In this document: in pieces, positions 1-12,486 of the stretch | Position numbering within the stretch: position 1 is the first letter of the stretch | Layout: each line of letters begins with the position of its first letter | DNA from: Pithys albifrons albifrons | Lineage: Eukaryota; Chordata; Aves; Passeriformes; Thamnophilidae | Direction of reading: 5' to 3' | Assembly: GCF_047495875.1 (NCBI RefSeq) | Contig: NC_092471.1 | Coordinates: forward strand, 3,307,001 to 3,371,000 | DNA: 64,000 nt | Program-made: the position numbers and the translations under genes | Notes under the pieces: generated by a model | The model's input: only the letters and a program-made list of their open reading frames with translations | Told to the model about the DNA's origin: nothing | The model's database searches: none

Positions 1-1084
1 GGACACAGATTATTCTTTTCATAATTTTCTTTTGGATCATCAGTTTTCCCTCACACACAAAATGCAAGCAAATACCTTTTACAGCTTCACAACAAAAGGA
101 ATTATTCTATATATGCTAAAGTACAGCATATCTATTACACCTTTTGTGTCTTTGATTCAGTGCCATTTAGTGTACATTTCATGAAAATAAATTGTATTTA
201 CTATGATGTAAATTGAGAAGATATTTGCTGGGCATGGTATGAACAAGAGCCAGAAGTCTTCCACTTTTATGCACCTTTAACATTTCTTTTTATATCAGCA
301 CTTTTCTCATTCTGACCATCTCTGATAGGTTTCAATTTATAATGTCCTTTTTTATATTCTCAACACAGCAATCAAATCTTTGGACCTTGAGGAGAAGGAG
401 GAAATTAAGGCCATTAACATGTTATAGGATTGTTTGATTTACTCATTATAAATTATTCTGAATCTGAGTAGCTCATAAGACATGCCCAAAGGGAAGACTA
501 ATTTTGATTGGCAGTGTCAAAAAAGTCAAGGACATGGAGAGGTTTTGTTAATAATTACTAAGTGCCATTAAGAACTGCTGTTTGCTCTCTGTCCAAAATC
601 ATGGTGAATTCTGATCCAGCATTTCCCAGCTATCAAACATAGTAAGATCTCAATTTATAATTGGAAAAGAGACTAAGAAGATATGCTGTAAAATTCTTTC
701 AATAATTATAAAAGATGAAAACACTTAACCAACTAGTCAAGCTAGAAAAACAAACCTGAAGACAGCAAAACCCCTCGGAGAAAAGATCAGAGGTAACATT
801 GCAGGGTCTCCCCTATGTGATGGTTTCCTAAATCTCCTCTTTTTTCCTCACTGAATCATAAATAAAAAGATATATTTATGTAGCCATACATATAATGAAA
901 GAGCATTTATCTGTTTTTTAAAGTAGGCAGCTGATGTTTCTGGGTTTGTGACAAATACTAAAACAGCCCTGCCCAGGGACAAGGAGCCTCCTGGAGTGAG
1001 GGGGAACAGAACTCACCCTGCAGGAGCCCAGGGGAGCCCAGGAGACAGAGAGACCATCGACAGGAGCATGTGGTGTGAGGATGA
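1..1084. other. Non-coding AT-rich sequence
   Basis: No coding region, RNA gene or recognisable transposon is visible. The sequence is AT-rich with almost no CpG, like most of the window. GC content rises in the last 100 bases as the following CR1 copy is approached, so the repeat may begin somewhat before 1085. Confidence 0.6.
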
Positions 1085-1338
1085 GGGGGGATGGCTTCAC
1101 ATGGCAGAGAGTGGGGTTTGATCAGACATGAAGAAGAAATCCTTCCCTGGGAGGGTGGGCAGGCTCTGGCACAGATACCCAAAGAAGCTGTGGCTGTTCC
1201 ATCCCTGGATGTGTCCAAGGCCAGGTTGGACAGGGCTTGGAGCACCCTGGGCTGGTGAAGGTGCCCCTGCCCATGGCAAGGGGTTAGAACCAGGTGGTCT
1301 TTAAGGTCCCCTCCAACTCAGGCCATTCTGTGATTCTT
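1085..1338 (+). mobile_element. CR1 LINE, 5'-truncated 3' end
   Basis: This is the 3' end of a chicken-repeat-1 (CR1) non-LTR retrotransposon. The plus strand shows the usual order of landmarks: a block resembling the 'gaagaaatccttccctgggagg' region, then 'gaagctgtggctgttccatc', 'ccaaggccaggttggacagg', 'ggcttggagcaccctgggct' and finally the tail 'ccattctgtgattctttg'. CR1 copies are normally truncated at the 5' end and lack target duplications, as here. It carries no intact reverse transcriptase. Open frames on the opposite strand across it are by-products of CR1 sequence. Confidence 0.93.
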
Positions 1339-3944
1339 TGTCACCACACAGCACCCACAGGGGAAGGACCTTTCTTATCCCAATACCTGTGGCCTGAGTA
1401 TGGAGTTCAACTTCAAGTGTATCACTGTGTTTAGTACAAGAGAGAAACCCAACCCCTGCAGATCCTCCCCAAAGTCCAAAGCTTCCCACCAAGTCACCTC
1501 TGCAGAGCTGTTCAAGTGCCAGAGGTCTCAGCTGCCAACCTTCCCTCACCCATTTTCTGGAGGGAAATGCCTTCTGCCATCTCACTCTGCTGTTGAGGAC
1601 ACCTGGATCTGTTCTCACAGACAAAACAAGAGAAATTCTGGAGCATCAACTCTCCAAAGTACTTGTGACAAACAGCAGCTCAAGATCATCCCTTTACCCT
1701 GTAACTCCCTGTTCTAGAGTGAGGAGCAGAGTAAAGCCACTGTAGGTGCCCTGTGCCAAGCACAGCAGCTCCACAGCCTGATTATGTGCCAATTAAATGT
1801 GTGAGCTTCCTGTAAAAACTTCCTCATACAAGCAAATTCTGCAAACCTGCAGTTTTAAGGAAAGCAAAAGCCATGATGTTCTAGGAAAAGAAGAAAACAA
1901 ATCCTTCCATCCCTGCACCTGGAGCAAGGCAAAAATCTTACCTGAAATAATGGGAGACCTTGCAGATGCAACCACACAAATGAAGAGCTGTGACAAAAGA
2001 TTTGCACCTTCCCAGATTTTGTCCAGATGAAGACAGAGGGCACAGGATTTTTGAGCCTCTGCACTGGTGTGTGATGCACTCTTGGATCACAGTGTTGGGG
2101 TTTTTTTCCTTAAGGGCTTAATATATAAACTCCAAGCATTACCTGTGATGGAGAACAGGGTAAAAGATCATCAGAGCACTATTGATCTCACTGGTAATAC
2201 AAAATTCTCCACTCCAATGAAGATGGAACATGGATGTGCATATTTGAATAACATTTTCTTTTACTTGTACCAACTGTAGTAGCAGAAAGTCAGGGATGGA
2301 TTTTTTTTTCCATTTTGTTCTACACTCTCCCTCTTGCAGGCAATTTTCCCCTCTAGCAATTCCAAAGCCCTGCTTAGTTTCTGAAGCCACCTTGATGTGT
2401 GTGTGTGTCTTTCTTAAATAAATCAGGCAGCCCAAGTGCCCCCTGGGGTACAGCACATGGCTCAGCAACACTGAGGACAGCTCAGGGCTGACTCACAGCT
2501 CTCTTCTCATTTCCAGACACACAAGTTCAGTGCTCTCTGTTTAGAATCAAATACAGGGAATTTCCCATGGACAGAAATTTTTAAAACCAAGGAAGACCAA
2601 ATCTTTCTTCTGGCACTAAACAAATATTTTAATTTGGATTAGAAATGCCATATTGGTTTTTTACAGCTGTAATTGTATCATTGCAGACCCCCAAAATTAC
2701 AACTACTGCAGCAAGGTTTTTGTTGTTTCATTTTTACAAGATCATAGATAATTAACATTTTATTTTGAAAGCATTTTTTCTAAAAAAAAATCCAGTATTT
2801 ATTCATTTTTAATGTACTGAGCTAAGGATTTGCCTTTGATATTGTTATTACAGACACTGCATGTCTGTAAATTTGAAGTGATGGGACAACAAATACCTTC
2901 AGAAGGACAGACACTGCCTTTGAAGTCACTATATATATGGTTTAACATAAATGTAATTTCACAGCAAACTGCCTTTTATTGTTCACTCTTGTTTTGTCCT
3001 GACACTTGATGTCTTGTAAAAAACATTCTGAACTTTGATATAAATAAATAATGTAAGCCTTTCCTTTAAACTCTTTGAAAATAAGTTAATGGAGACAGGC
3101 AAGTGGGATAATGAACATCCCCTTGTACATAAACCTGCACGAATTCCAGTGTCCAACACATATTCAGGAGCTCCTCATCTCCATTTGATGGCCACTCTAA
3201 AGTCAGGCATCAGATTTCCAGCCATTTTAAAGCTCTAGTGAAGTAATTTTCTTTTATCTGAACACCTTTTTGTAGGTCATATCCTGTTTTGCCATGAGCC
3301 AAAATTCCCATAAAGTTGGTTTTGAAATTTTAGGGGTTTGTTTCTGTCCTTAAGCCCTGTAAAATGTCAACTTCCCCAACTTATATGGAAAAAGAAAAAT
3401 TATCTTATTGCTAGAGAGGCATATTTGCCTCCAGAGCCTGCAAGCCTGGGAACTGAAAAGAGGGAGCCCATTGTCACAGAAAGGAGAGAAGATCTGGCTA
3501 GCAAAAAATTGCAATTAAGAGGAGGCTTCCCTAAGGCAAGACATCCTTCTGTCATCAAATAAAACATCCCCAGCCCCGTGTAACTGAGCTAAGGCTGCTG
3601 GCTCATTACAAACTCACTGCTGCATATTTAGGATAGAATGATTGTTGCAGAAGTGTAAGGAATATGACAGATTTCTAAGTGTTAAGGACCACATCATTTC
3701 TACAGCAGCCACCAATGAAAGATGTAAGGTGGGAGAACATTGCAGTGTCAAACATTTAGGAAGGAAAACCCAAAGGAGGACAGATCCCTCAGTGAGCTCA
3801 GAATTCACACTGAGCAGGCCAAGTGACTGTGAATATTAAACTAGAAGAAAATAAAGTGAGTATTAAACTAGAAGAAAGTTCAGTGTAAGAACAAATGAAG
3901 GAAGTGAAATATAGAAGATTATGAAGATGTGAATGAGTGGATAA
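1339..3944. other. Non-coding AT-rich sequence
   Basis: No gene is recognised. The stretch contains a short (TG)n run at 2396-2409 and a local 27-bp-period duplication at 3834-3877. Several short open frames occur on both strands, but none has a recognisable domain, splice context or codon bias. Confidence 0.6.
3834..3877. repeat. Short tandem duplication, period 27 bp
   Basis: The 17-mer 'tattaaactagaagaaa' appears at 3834-3850 and again at 3861-3877. Two copies only; probably a replication-slippage duplication. Confidence 0.8.
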
Positions 3945-4102
3945 AGTTCTTAGAGAAGCTGTGGCTGCCTCATCCCTGCAAGTGTCCAAGGCCAGGCTTA
4001 ATGGGATTTGGAGCAACCTGGGCTGGTGGAAGGCGTCCCTGCCCATGGCAGGGGGTGGGACTGGATGAACTTTAAGGTTCCTTTCATCCCAGACCATTCT
4101 CT
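3945..4102 (+). mobile_element. CR1 LINE, short 3' end
   Basis: A short CR1 3' end in plus orientation. Visible landmarks are 'gagaagctgtggctgcctca', 'gtccaaggccaggctt', 'ggagcaacctgggctggtgg', 'ctgcccatggcagggggt' and 'gaccattctctgg' at the end. The copy is more diverged at its 3' tail than the one at 1.1-1.3 kb. No coding capacity. Confidence 0.92.
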
Positions 4103-6709
4103 GGAAAGAAAGATACCCCACACTCTAAAGACACTCATGGTCTACACGGGGAGTGTGACAGAACCTCCCTGTCCACTCTCTCCTCAGAAATCCAGGGAAA
4201 TGTCTGATTTATTTGTTTTCCAGAAAACATGCCATGCTCTTCCCAAGTGCTGGACTTCAGAGCTCTCACCAGTGCAAAGGGAGAGAATATAATTCCTCAA
4301 GAAGAAAGACAAGCAAGATATTCTGTGTGCCCCACAATGGTCCTATCAAAATGACTACAAGATTTACCTTTTCAGTATCAGCAGCCTTGCCTTGAGTGGG
4401 ACTTAGCAAATAAACCTCTTCTGATTCCATTTGTGTGACTGTAACAGCAAAAGGAATTTTCCAGTGGAGAGAACAAAAATTCCAAACATCAAAACTCAAC
4501 ATCCTTCTGGTTTATGTTAAACAGCCACAAAGTGCTCTCACAAGGGTAGGAATTCTCTTCCTTTCCCTCTAGCTCTGCATTGCTGTGCCAGCCTTGACTG
4601 CAGTGCAGCCACACCTGACTCGTGCAGAGCCAGGGCTGTGGCACCAGGGCCACAGTTCGATGCCACTGATGGAACAGGACAAGCATGAAAAATGAACTGA
4701 AAGAAAACATTGCCCTTGATTTGATAGCTGTGATCAGTTTGACACTCAGTTGGTTGTCTACATTCCTGGCAAACCCGAGGGTGGAAAGCGTTGGGAAGCC
4801 AGGAAGATTTCCAAATTTTTGAGAAAGGAGCAGTTCTATTCCAACACTTTTCATTGATAAAATAACCAGCAACGAGACACTGCGTGCAAAAATATTTCCC
4901 ACTTGAGTGTCACAACTAATTACATTATTTTTATTTTACCCCATGGACCTTCTATCAAATAAGACCAAAGAACATGCATGTTTTTTGCCATGACAGTTTT
5001 AACTAAAGCACTATTTAGTTTTCTTAACGTGTTTTATAAATATATTTTCCCAACAGGTTCATTTTCAAACCCAAAGCAAATCATAATCCCACATGCAGTG
5101 AAAGCTGCAAAGCAACCCTTCTAAATACCAATGTAACCTAAAACCAGTATTTTCCTGTCTTTTTCACACAATTCAATTGCATAAATTGTCTAATTTTATG
5201 TCAAATTTTATTCATATTATTTTCTTTAAAATAACAGCAATATCTTTTTATTCTCTCCTATGCATTAATAAATGTTTTACCAATTCTACCCTGAGTTTCT
5301 AATTTTTCTGTTTGGATGTGTGAGAAGTGATCCCAGGGGGAAAAAAAAGTGAGATTAAAAGGCCCAGATTGATGTGAGCAGTAAATAAAGTTTAGAGATT
5401 TCTAGGCAGACTGAAGACAAAGCAGATAATCTGCATAAAGGTAACAGTTCCACCTTTATGAGAAATATCTGTAATAGTTGTTTGATGTTTATGGGGACTC
5501 CTTTGTGGGGGAAATGAAGAAGAGCAAAATCTCAACAGTAAAAATTCTGTTTGAAGTTGTATTACTGTGCCTGGAATGGTCACATAAATTCATTTCTCTC
5601 TGCACAACATTTCAGAAACAAAGACTGATCAGTATTTGTACTATTAAGACAGATCTGTAGGACAACTTAAAATATTGACTAAGGAACAAACCAATACCAT
5701 TCTAGAGTCAATTTAAATAATTTCTGCAGCTTGATATGCAAATCCATTTCAAAAACTGCAGCATGCACAGTATGGGGAGCATCTTACCAGCTGGAATGAA
5801 AAATGGATTTTCCTTAAAAAAGGAATTCTGCAGGGAAACAAAAAAGCAGCATGTCAAAAAATCCTTGCTGTTATATTAATTTCAATGAAAGTTATAAAGG
5901 AAAGAATCATCCTGATGACTGGAGCTTTGTTTGAAACATGAGGATGACTGAATTATAACAACCTGTTAATAATATATGAAATTACCAGTGAGAGGCTGCA
6001 TCTTCATTGCATGCAACTTGAATTCTTTTTTCTTTCCAAAAGTAAAATCTTTGAGAGGCACAGGATTATATTTTCCTTGGAAAACCTGGAGATGGGTGAA
6101 ATATACACTGTTAATTTGGAAAAGGTCTCCTTGTGTTCCAGGCACACATGCAGAGTGCAAGGAAGTCTGGCCACAAGAACCAAGTTTAATATAAAGTCAT
6201 GTGACCACAGAAGCAATGAATTAAACTATTACAACACTTCCAATGAGGTGCCATTCTCCTCTCTGTGAACGTTGCACTTATTACACAAACTTTAAGTGCA
6301 AAGCATCACAAGGATAACAGAGTCACCAAGGATTATAAAAGTTTCATCCCTGTTCTGCTGGGAATCATTTAGATTTTTATGAGACTTTGCTAATAGCTTA
6401 GATCAATATTTAGCACTTCAGATTTTCTGTTTAGATATTCTCCTAAATATAGTAGAAAAATGGCAAATAATAAGGCATCTTCTGCAACTGCAAACAATTT
6501 TGCTAAGATAAATATTCCAAAAAGCAAAGCTCTTTTACATGATTATTGGAGATAAATATTGGAAGCTTAGACAGAGAAAACTGCAAGACAGAATTACCAG
6601 CTCCTTACCTTATTTGATTATATATCTTTATTTATTCGCACTTTTAAAATAAAAGTCAGTAATCAAACACTTTTTATAGCAAAGTGTTTGCTAAAATCTC
6701 CCCCTCTCC

Positions 6710-6844
6710 ATTTATTGAGGATATTCTGTTCCAAAAATGCTCATTGAGTAAAGGTTATGGGTAGAACCAGGAGTAAGAGGATTTATTGAGGATATTCTGT
6801 TTTAAAAGGGCCTGTTGAGTAAAGGTTATGAGTAGAACTGGAAG
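6710..6844. repeat. Imperfect tandem duplication, period 71 bp
   Basis: Two adjacent copies begin 'atttattgaggatattctgt' at 6710 and 6781. They share the further blocks 'ttgagtaaaggttatg' and 'gtagaac', with several substitutions between copies. The second copy ends around 6844. Two units only, so this is a local duplication rather than a satellite. Confidence 0.88.
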
Positions 6845-7778
6845 ACTTTAAACCCAAAGCTGGGCTTTTACTAAATGTATTACCTTGAAGTAAATGTTCC
6901 AAGGCAGAGTCTCCCTCTGCTTTCAGTGATGCCACTTTGGCCCAGCAAAGGCTGAGGAGCACCTCGAGCTCTGACCAACGTGACAAACCCCCAGGTTTGT
7001 GCTGCAAAGTGCCAAACATTCCACCTTCTGCTGCAAACATTTAACAGCTCCCTGAGACCCTCCTCTGCTCTTGTCTCATCAAAGGCTCTTGTTCTGCAGA
7101 GCCCTGGTTTCCTCAAGGGCGATAATCAAAGCACCCAATTCCCACCTCACATCCTTCTGTTCCAACGAGCCCAGGGATTTCTTAGGAGTGATTTTTCCTC
7201 TTTCTGCAGAAACACCATTTCCTCTGTATCCAGGTAAATAGTCACAGATCTGAAAAAGGAAATCGAATTTTGATGTCTTAAAAGACTCATCTGAAAGAGG
7301 AATCCTGCTTTCAATCTTCACAACCAGACATAAACCTGTTTTCAAATGTTAAATTTTTATATACTTCACAATTTATTCTTATAAATGATGCAGCTGCTCC
7401 ACCAAAGTGACAGAAGTCTGTAGTGTAAAAGATGAGTTTCAGTGTAATGAACTGCACTCTCTGTCTACCATTTATATAACACAGAGATGGAAAATCTTCT
7501 CTGAAAATCATCATGTTAAGGTATGAAAATAATACCTTAGACTGATGTTGTGAGGTTAATTTCAACCACCTTTGAGCTGCCTGAAAAAAACAATGTATTA
7601 AAAGAGCCAGAAATATTAAGTTCTACTAATAAAGCACCACCCAACACCTATTGAAATCTTTCATCCACGAGCTACACTAAAGACTTTTATAGTTTCAGTA
7701 TCTAACAGAAGTTCTTTCTGACCTTTTGCAATAATAATTCCATTTCTATCTAAGAAATTATGGATATTGATTTCATTT

Positions 7779-7914
7779 AGATAGATAGGCAGACAGATAA
7801 GTAGATAGAGAGATAATAGAAATAAAATAAAATAAAGTAAAATAATAAAATAAAAAAATAAATAAAATAATAAAAATAAATAAAATAAATAAAATAAAAT
7901 AAAATAAAAATAAT
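7779..7914. repeat. Compound microsatellite (GATA-like then TAAAA/TAAA)
   Basis: The block starts with imperfect agat/agac units and continues as a long run of aaat, aaaat and related units to 7914. It contains no C on the plus strand after about 7797. Such A-rich arrays are length-variable in birds. Minus-strand open frames over it are low-complexity artefacts. Confidence 0.95.
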
Positions 7915-8730
7915 ATGGGGCTGCTGTCTATCTGAAAACTAAGTGAAAAAAAAAAAGCCTTACAAATGCTTATAAAGGTCCAGCAGGATATGTGAGTACC
8001 CCAAAATATCCAAATACAAGAGAGAGTTGCCCTGTGATTGCCTTGGGGAGATGACGAATGTGGGAAACACAGTTCATCTCCTCTGACAAAAATATCTGTG
8101 ACAATATTAGAGTTCAGTGAGTGTGAGATCTCTGCATTCCAAAGGGAAGCAAGATTTAGACTCATAGTTTTTACAACCCACAGCATTAATCTGAAGGCAA
8201 AACCCTCATTGCTTTCCCCTCAAAATGATTAAGGGGACACTCAAAAGTTTGTTTCTATGATTATAAAATGATAAGGCTTCAAGAGGATCCTCTGATATCC
8301 AACAGTTTTTACTTTTTTTTCTCCTGCTGATTTCTGCTCTCTGCTATTCCTATTTTTGCTACCAGTCCCTGGTACTGTCAAATTTCACAAATGGGATGAG
8401 CAAGCTCATTCCAAAAGCAAGTTCCCAGTCTGGACTAAAATATGGGCACAGCTACAACCCTTTCTGTACTCACAGAGCACATCACAGAGCCCCGAGCTCA
8501 GGAGAGCAGCACAACTGCCCTGTGCTCAGTGAAAGGACCAGAGGAGTCTCCATATCCTGCTGCAGACTAAATCCCCCAAGTTTTCATTTAGCAAGTTCAC
8601 AGCTTGACTTTCAATGCAATATTGTCCAATTCTCACTTGATTTCCTTCTCGAGGTGTCTCTTTGCCTCTCTCAAGGGACTGCACAACAAGGGGTTCTGCA
8701 TTTCAAAGGGCATCAGCTCTACACAAGAAG

Positions 8731-8873
8731 CACAGAGAATCACAGACTGTTCTGAGTGGGAAGGACCCACAAGGGTCATTGAGTCCAACTCTTGAGTCAA
8801 TGGCCCACATGGGGGATTGAACCCATGACCTTGGCATTATTACAACCAAGTTTTAACCAACTGAGCTAATCCA
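8731..8873 (-). mobile_element. SINE with tRNA-Ile-derived head and CR1-like tail
   Basis: Read on the minus strand, the element begins with a tRNA-like head. It shows an A-box region 'tagctcagttggtta', an anticodon-region block 'taataatgccaaggtc' and a B-box 'gggttcaatccccc', and closes with 'gggcca'. This order and text match the body of tRNA-Ile(AAT). It continues into 'gacccttgtgggtcccttcc' and ends 'ctgtgattctctgtg', a CR1-type 3' tail. Families of this structure (tRNA-Ile head, CR1 tail, mobilised by CR1 enzymes) are described from passerine birds. It is not a functional tRNA: several stem positions are changed, there is no clean acceptor stem and the tail is joined directly. Confidence 0.85.
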
Positions 8874-9034
8874 AGCACAACCAGGGGAAAAAAAGACACA
8901 CCAAATGAGATGTTCCCCCTTCCCAAGTCTGGAAGGGCTTTACTGCATCACAAAATAACTCCATGTTTAGAAGAAATGCACAATGATGAATGCTGAGCTG
9001 TTCCAAGCAAAGAATGATTACGGTGCAAAATATC

Positions 9035-9069
9035 CTAATTAGTGCCACATTATGCTAATTTTTATTAGC
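9035..9069. promoter_or_regulatory. Candidate homeodomain-site cluster
   Basis: Within 35 bp there is a perfect 8-bp palindrome CTAATTAG (9035-9042) and a perfect inverted repeat GCTAAT-TTTT-ATTAGC (9054-9069). Each contains TAAT/ATTA cores of the type bound by homeodomain proteins. In AT-rich DNA such motifs also arise by chance, so a regulatory role is only a possibility. Confidence 0.3.
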
Positions 9070-11607
9070 CCAAACCTCACTCCCGTGTGTGCAGCTTGGG
9101 ACTGATGAGGATCCTGAAAGATTTGTTGAAAGCTCCTGCAACAGCAGGTCACATTTTAATACTTTAATGGGCAACTACTGCATAATGTTTCCTACCCTCA
9201 TATACTTCTCTTTGTAAACTTTATGCTGACCTTCGAAACTAAAGATGGATCAATACCATTTTATAAGCCTATAAAACTGTATGAAACACCAAGTCAATAC
9301 TGTATTTTTATCTCACTTGTAATACAATGCAGTTCTGTACATCAAATAACCCTGAAAGGACCAGTGAAGGTATGAAATTTTGTTTAAAGATACTAATTCA
9401 GCACTGGCCAACACCAAAGTTGGTAAATGCCAAAAATTTTCATCAGCCCAAAGACACATTAGTGTCCAAAAAGCCCCCCAAACCCAAAGAATTGAGTTAA
9501 TGTCAACCTAAATTGTCCAAATCCAACTGTGTGGCATTCTGCATATTCTTCAATGCTTCTCTTTAGTCTAACTCTGAATTTTCACATGAGCAGCAAGGAC
9601 CTTAATTCCTGAGAATGTTTTACAGAGCAGCTTTACTAGAAATAGTGTTTTCTTTGCTCTTGCATCACAATTCTTAGTTCACAGAAGCTCACTGTATATT
9701 TTTATAAAACACATATAAGTGAACATAACAAATGAACATGACTTGAAAAAATATAAAGGGAAACAGTCAAAAAGAAATAGGACCATAGGTTTATTTGCCT
9801 TCCCTTGAAAGGAAAAATAAAGAGAAACATGGTTTTAAGGGGGTGCAATTAGTGCATTTGTAATTATTTCTGAGAAACCTGTATTTGTGCAGACATGAAT
9901 AAAACCCTTTGGATAGAATTCTGTATGACCTTTACAGCAGTGAAGCAGCCACTGTGCAATTAAGCCAACTCATACCTCGTGCTATAATGAAAACTCTCTC
10001 CATCTTTATGGCAGGCCCAGGTTTTGCTGGGCTCAGCATCCAGAGTTCTGTCCAACATTGGCTCCATCCCAGGGAGCCTGGGACAGGAGCAGGGGAGCTT
10101 GGCTGACACGTGTTTAATCAGAGCTCCTTTCCTTTGGTGGCCAAGGCATTCATTCATCTTCCCAATTGTGAGCTCTCCCCATCCTTTTGGTAATTAACAC
10201 CCAGCAAAGCCGTGCAGGTTGGAGGTGCAAAGCTCACTTCAAGGGCAGAGCTATTTCATTGCCCTCAGCAGGAGAAATCTGTACACATGAAACGTAGCCC
10301 CGCAAGTGAAGTCCCCACAGCCCCCATCTCTAAAGAGAAAGTATTTCTTGTGCTCAAATAGAGCTGCAAAGGCAATCTCCAAACAAGCATTCAGGCGGAT
10401 CAATAGCCAGGAATTGAATAGAACAATGTCTCATGCTGCTTTAGAGAATTTTCAAAAGATTCCAACCACACAAACTCAACTTTTCAAGTTCCGCCACTGG
10501 GATTTACAGCCTTGTTTTCTGAGTCTGGGAGAAAAACAACAAAGAAGAGATTCACACACCAAAACTAAGCAAAGTATTGTATGGTCCAATAATATCGGGG
10601 TCTGACCTAAGCCTGGACAAGGCAAGGGCATTCCAAGTTAGGTCCAGGTGCTTTAGGTTTACCTTAGAGAACTTCAGAGATGAAAAGGGGTTTTAAACAC
10701 CTTTCTTTTTAATGCCCAAGTGCAACAGGTGTAGTTCACATTTATTAAGATCTGATAACACATCTTCAGAAATTAACAGCCTTTCCATGAATGTTTAGGG
10801 GAATATTGCTAATTTAGTTAATGATTTTTTTTTCACTTGAATATCAAGATATTGCAATCTTTCTCTATAGATGTGGTATCAGTGACTCAATTTTCTATAG
10901 CACAAAATCAGGAAACAGTTATTTTGTACATTAACTCAAGTCCTGTATGTTCCTGGAGCCCAAATGACTGCAAGTATAATATTCTGAAATACAGGGAGGT
11001 GAAATACATCTTTATCAACTGTGAATCATCACAGGCTGTCTCAGGGAAGACAGGCAAGAAATTTTACCTCTCCTGAAAAAATAGGCAAGATAATTTTTTA
11101 AACAAAGTATAAAAGAATGACAGATTGAACATTTTTAATAATCCAAATAATCATTCAGACAAGAGAAGCATCCCCAGAATTGCCCATCATTAGGTCAGAC
11201 ACAGGATCTCATTCTCTGATACAAGAGCTTTATGTACCAACCACGACTTGGAGACTCTTTTTTCTCACCACAAAAGCTGCAGCTCAAATATTTAGTTGCA
11301 AAGTATGGACTTGGTTGAGGAAATAAGTAGGACACAACATACTATTATGAAGAATAAAGAGAAGATTTTGGAAAGTGACAGGTTGGAATTATTACATTTA
11401 ATTACTTTAAATGAAAATGTCCATTTTTCCTGTCATGCATATGTGGTTTTTTCAGGTTTTTCTGCTTCTTAAGTCTAAATGCAAAGAAAGCAAATTATTT
11501 TGTTGCTAGTAACAATAAGGTTTAGGTTTTGTTTGGTTTCTTTTCCTCACACAGTTTAACTTACACTGTATTTGTAATTATTGCAAAGAAACTCACAAAC
11601 ACATAAT

Positions 11608-11640
11608 CTTTTTTTTCTTTTCTTTTTTTTTTTTTTTTTT
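11608..11640. repeat. T-rich simple repeat
   Basis: Nearly pure thymine over 33 bases, broken by two cytosines. It is not attached to a recognisable retroposon. Confidence 0.9.
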
Positions 11641-12426
11641 CCTTGAATATCTCAGGGGAGATTTTACATTTTTAGAAGATGTGAACAAATAAGTTGTCAG
11701 AAAACCTGTCAAACTTGAAAGTCTCAGGTTCCAGCTGTGGAAATAAAATACAACCTCCTCTTGTCTCCCTTAATTAGATCTATTGATTTATGTGTTTTGT
11801 TTTACTTGCATTTCATACAAGTATAAACAGATGAAAGAGTAGCAAGGGGAAACAAAACCAAAGGAAATAAAATATTTTAGCATAAATAAAATACCTAGAA
11901 GAAATGAAATTCATTATTATGGTGTAATGTAATATCTGTTTATTTCTGGCTGTTTTTACCTGAAGCTGTTACTCTCTAAATGTTTCCAAGACAGCACAAT
12001 TTTCTCTCAAATTGTCAACATATATTTAAAAGTCCCTTCTCTCCTTCTTGCCCTCATCCCTCCATTGAGGGCAGGAGACTTTGGAGCTCATCCCTCCTAC
12101 ACTCTGGATAGAGCCTGAGAAAATAACATTATTATATTGCTAAGAGATGTTGTACCTCTGCTGCCCTGAAGGAAACTGAGGATGAACTTCTCTCATGACT
12201 CACTTTATGTCCTGAAGAAGGTGCCACCTGAAGTCAATAAAGAAAAACTTTCAGGCTTCAGTGAGTGAACCCAACTGACATTCCAGCATTTTATACTTAC
12301 CTATTGAAGAGTTGGTCAAAAATCAGTAAGGCATAATTTTTATCCATTCTAATTATTAACAGATTATGCAATTTAATAAAAAGAAACTCAAGAAAAAAGT
12401 TCCAGAGTTTCTGCTGTAGAAAAGTC

Positions 12427-12486
12427 AGAGAATCATAGAATGGTTTGGGTTGGAAGGGACCTTAAAGACCATTTAGTTCTGTCTCA
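12427..12486 (-). mobile_element. CR1 LINE, very short 3' end
   Basis: The plus strand reads 'gaatcatagaatggtttggg', 'ttggaagggaccttaaagac', 'catttagttctgt', which is the reverse complement of the last 55-60 bases of a CR1 element. The 3' terminus therefore lies at the left. Only the extreme 3' end was inserted. Confidence 0.93.

Larger units (their letters stand above)
4103..8730. other. Non-coding AT-rich sequence with simple repeats
   Basis: No gene is recognised. It includes a 71-bp tandem duplication (6710-6844), a long GATA/TAAAA simple repeat (7779-7914) and a short inverted repeat near 6270-6300 (ttgcactt / aagtgcaa). Open frames of 60-137 codons occur on both strands, some of them products of the simple repeat, and none resembles a known protein. 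Confidence 0.55.
8874..12426. other. Non-coding sequence with possible regulatory blocks
   Basis: No gene is recognised. A cluster of TAAT homeodomain-type sites lies at 9035-9069. The 9.95-10.6 kb part has slightly raised GC content, scattered CpG and little simple repeat, so it could be a conserved non-coding block, but no alignment was possible. A long T-rich run is at 11608-11640. Confidence 0.5.

Noticed and set aside
958..1279. Overlapping minus-strand open frames
   Set aside because: They are antisense to the CR1 copy ending at 1338.
7773..8186. 137-codon minus-strand open frame rich in F, I and L
   Set aside because: It is produced by the A-rich microsatellite at 7779-7914.
8801..8873. 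Functional tRNA-Ile gene
   Set aside because: The tRNA-like head is joined to a CR1-type tail and has lost clean pairing, so it is a SINE.
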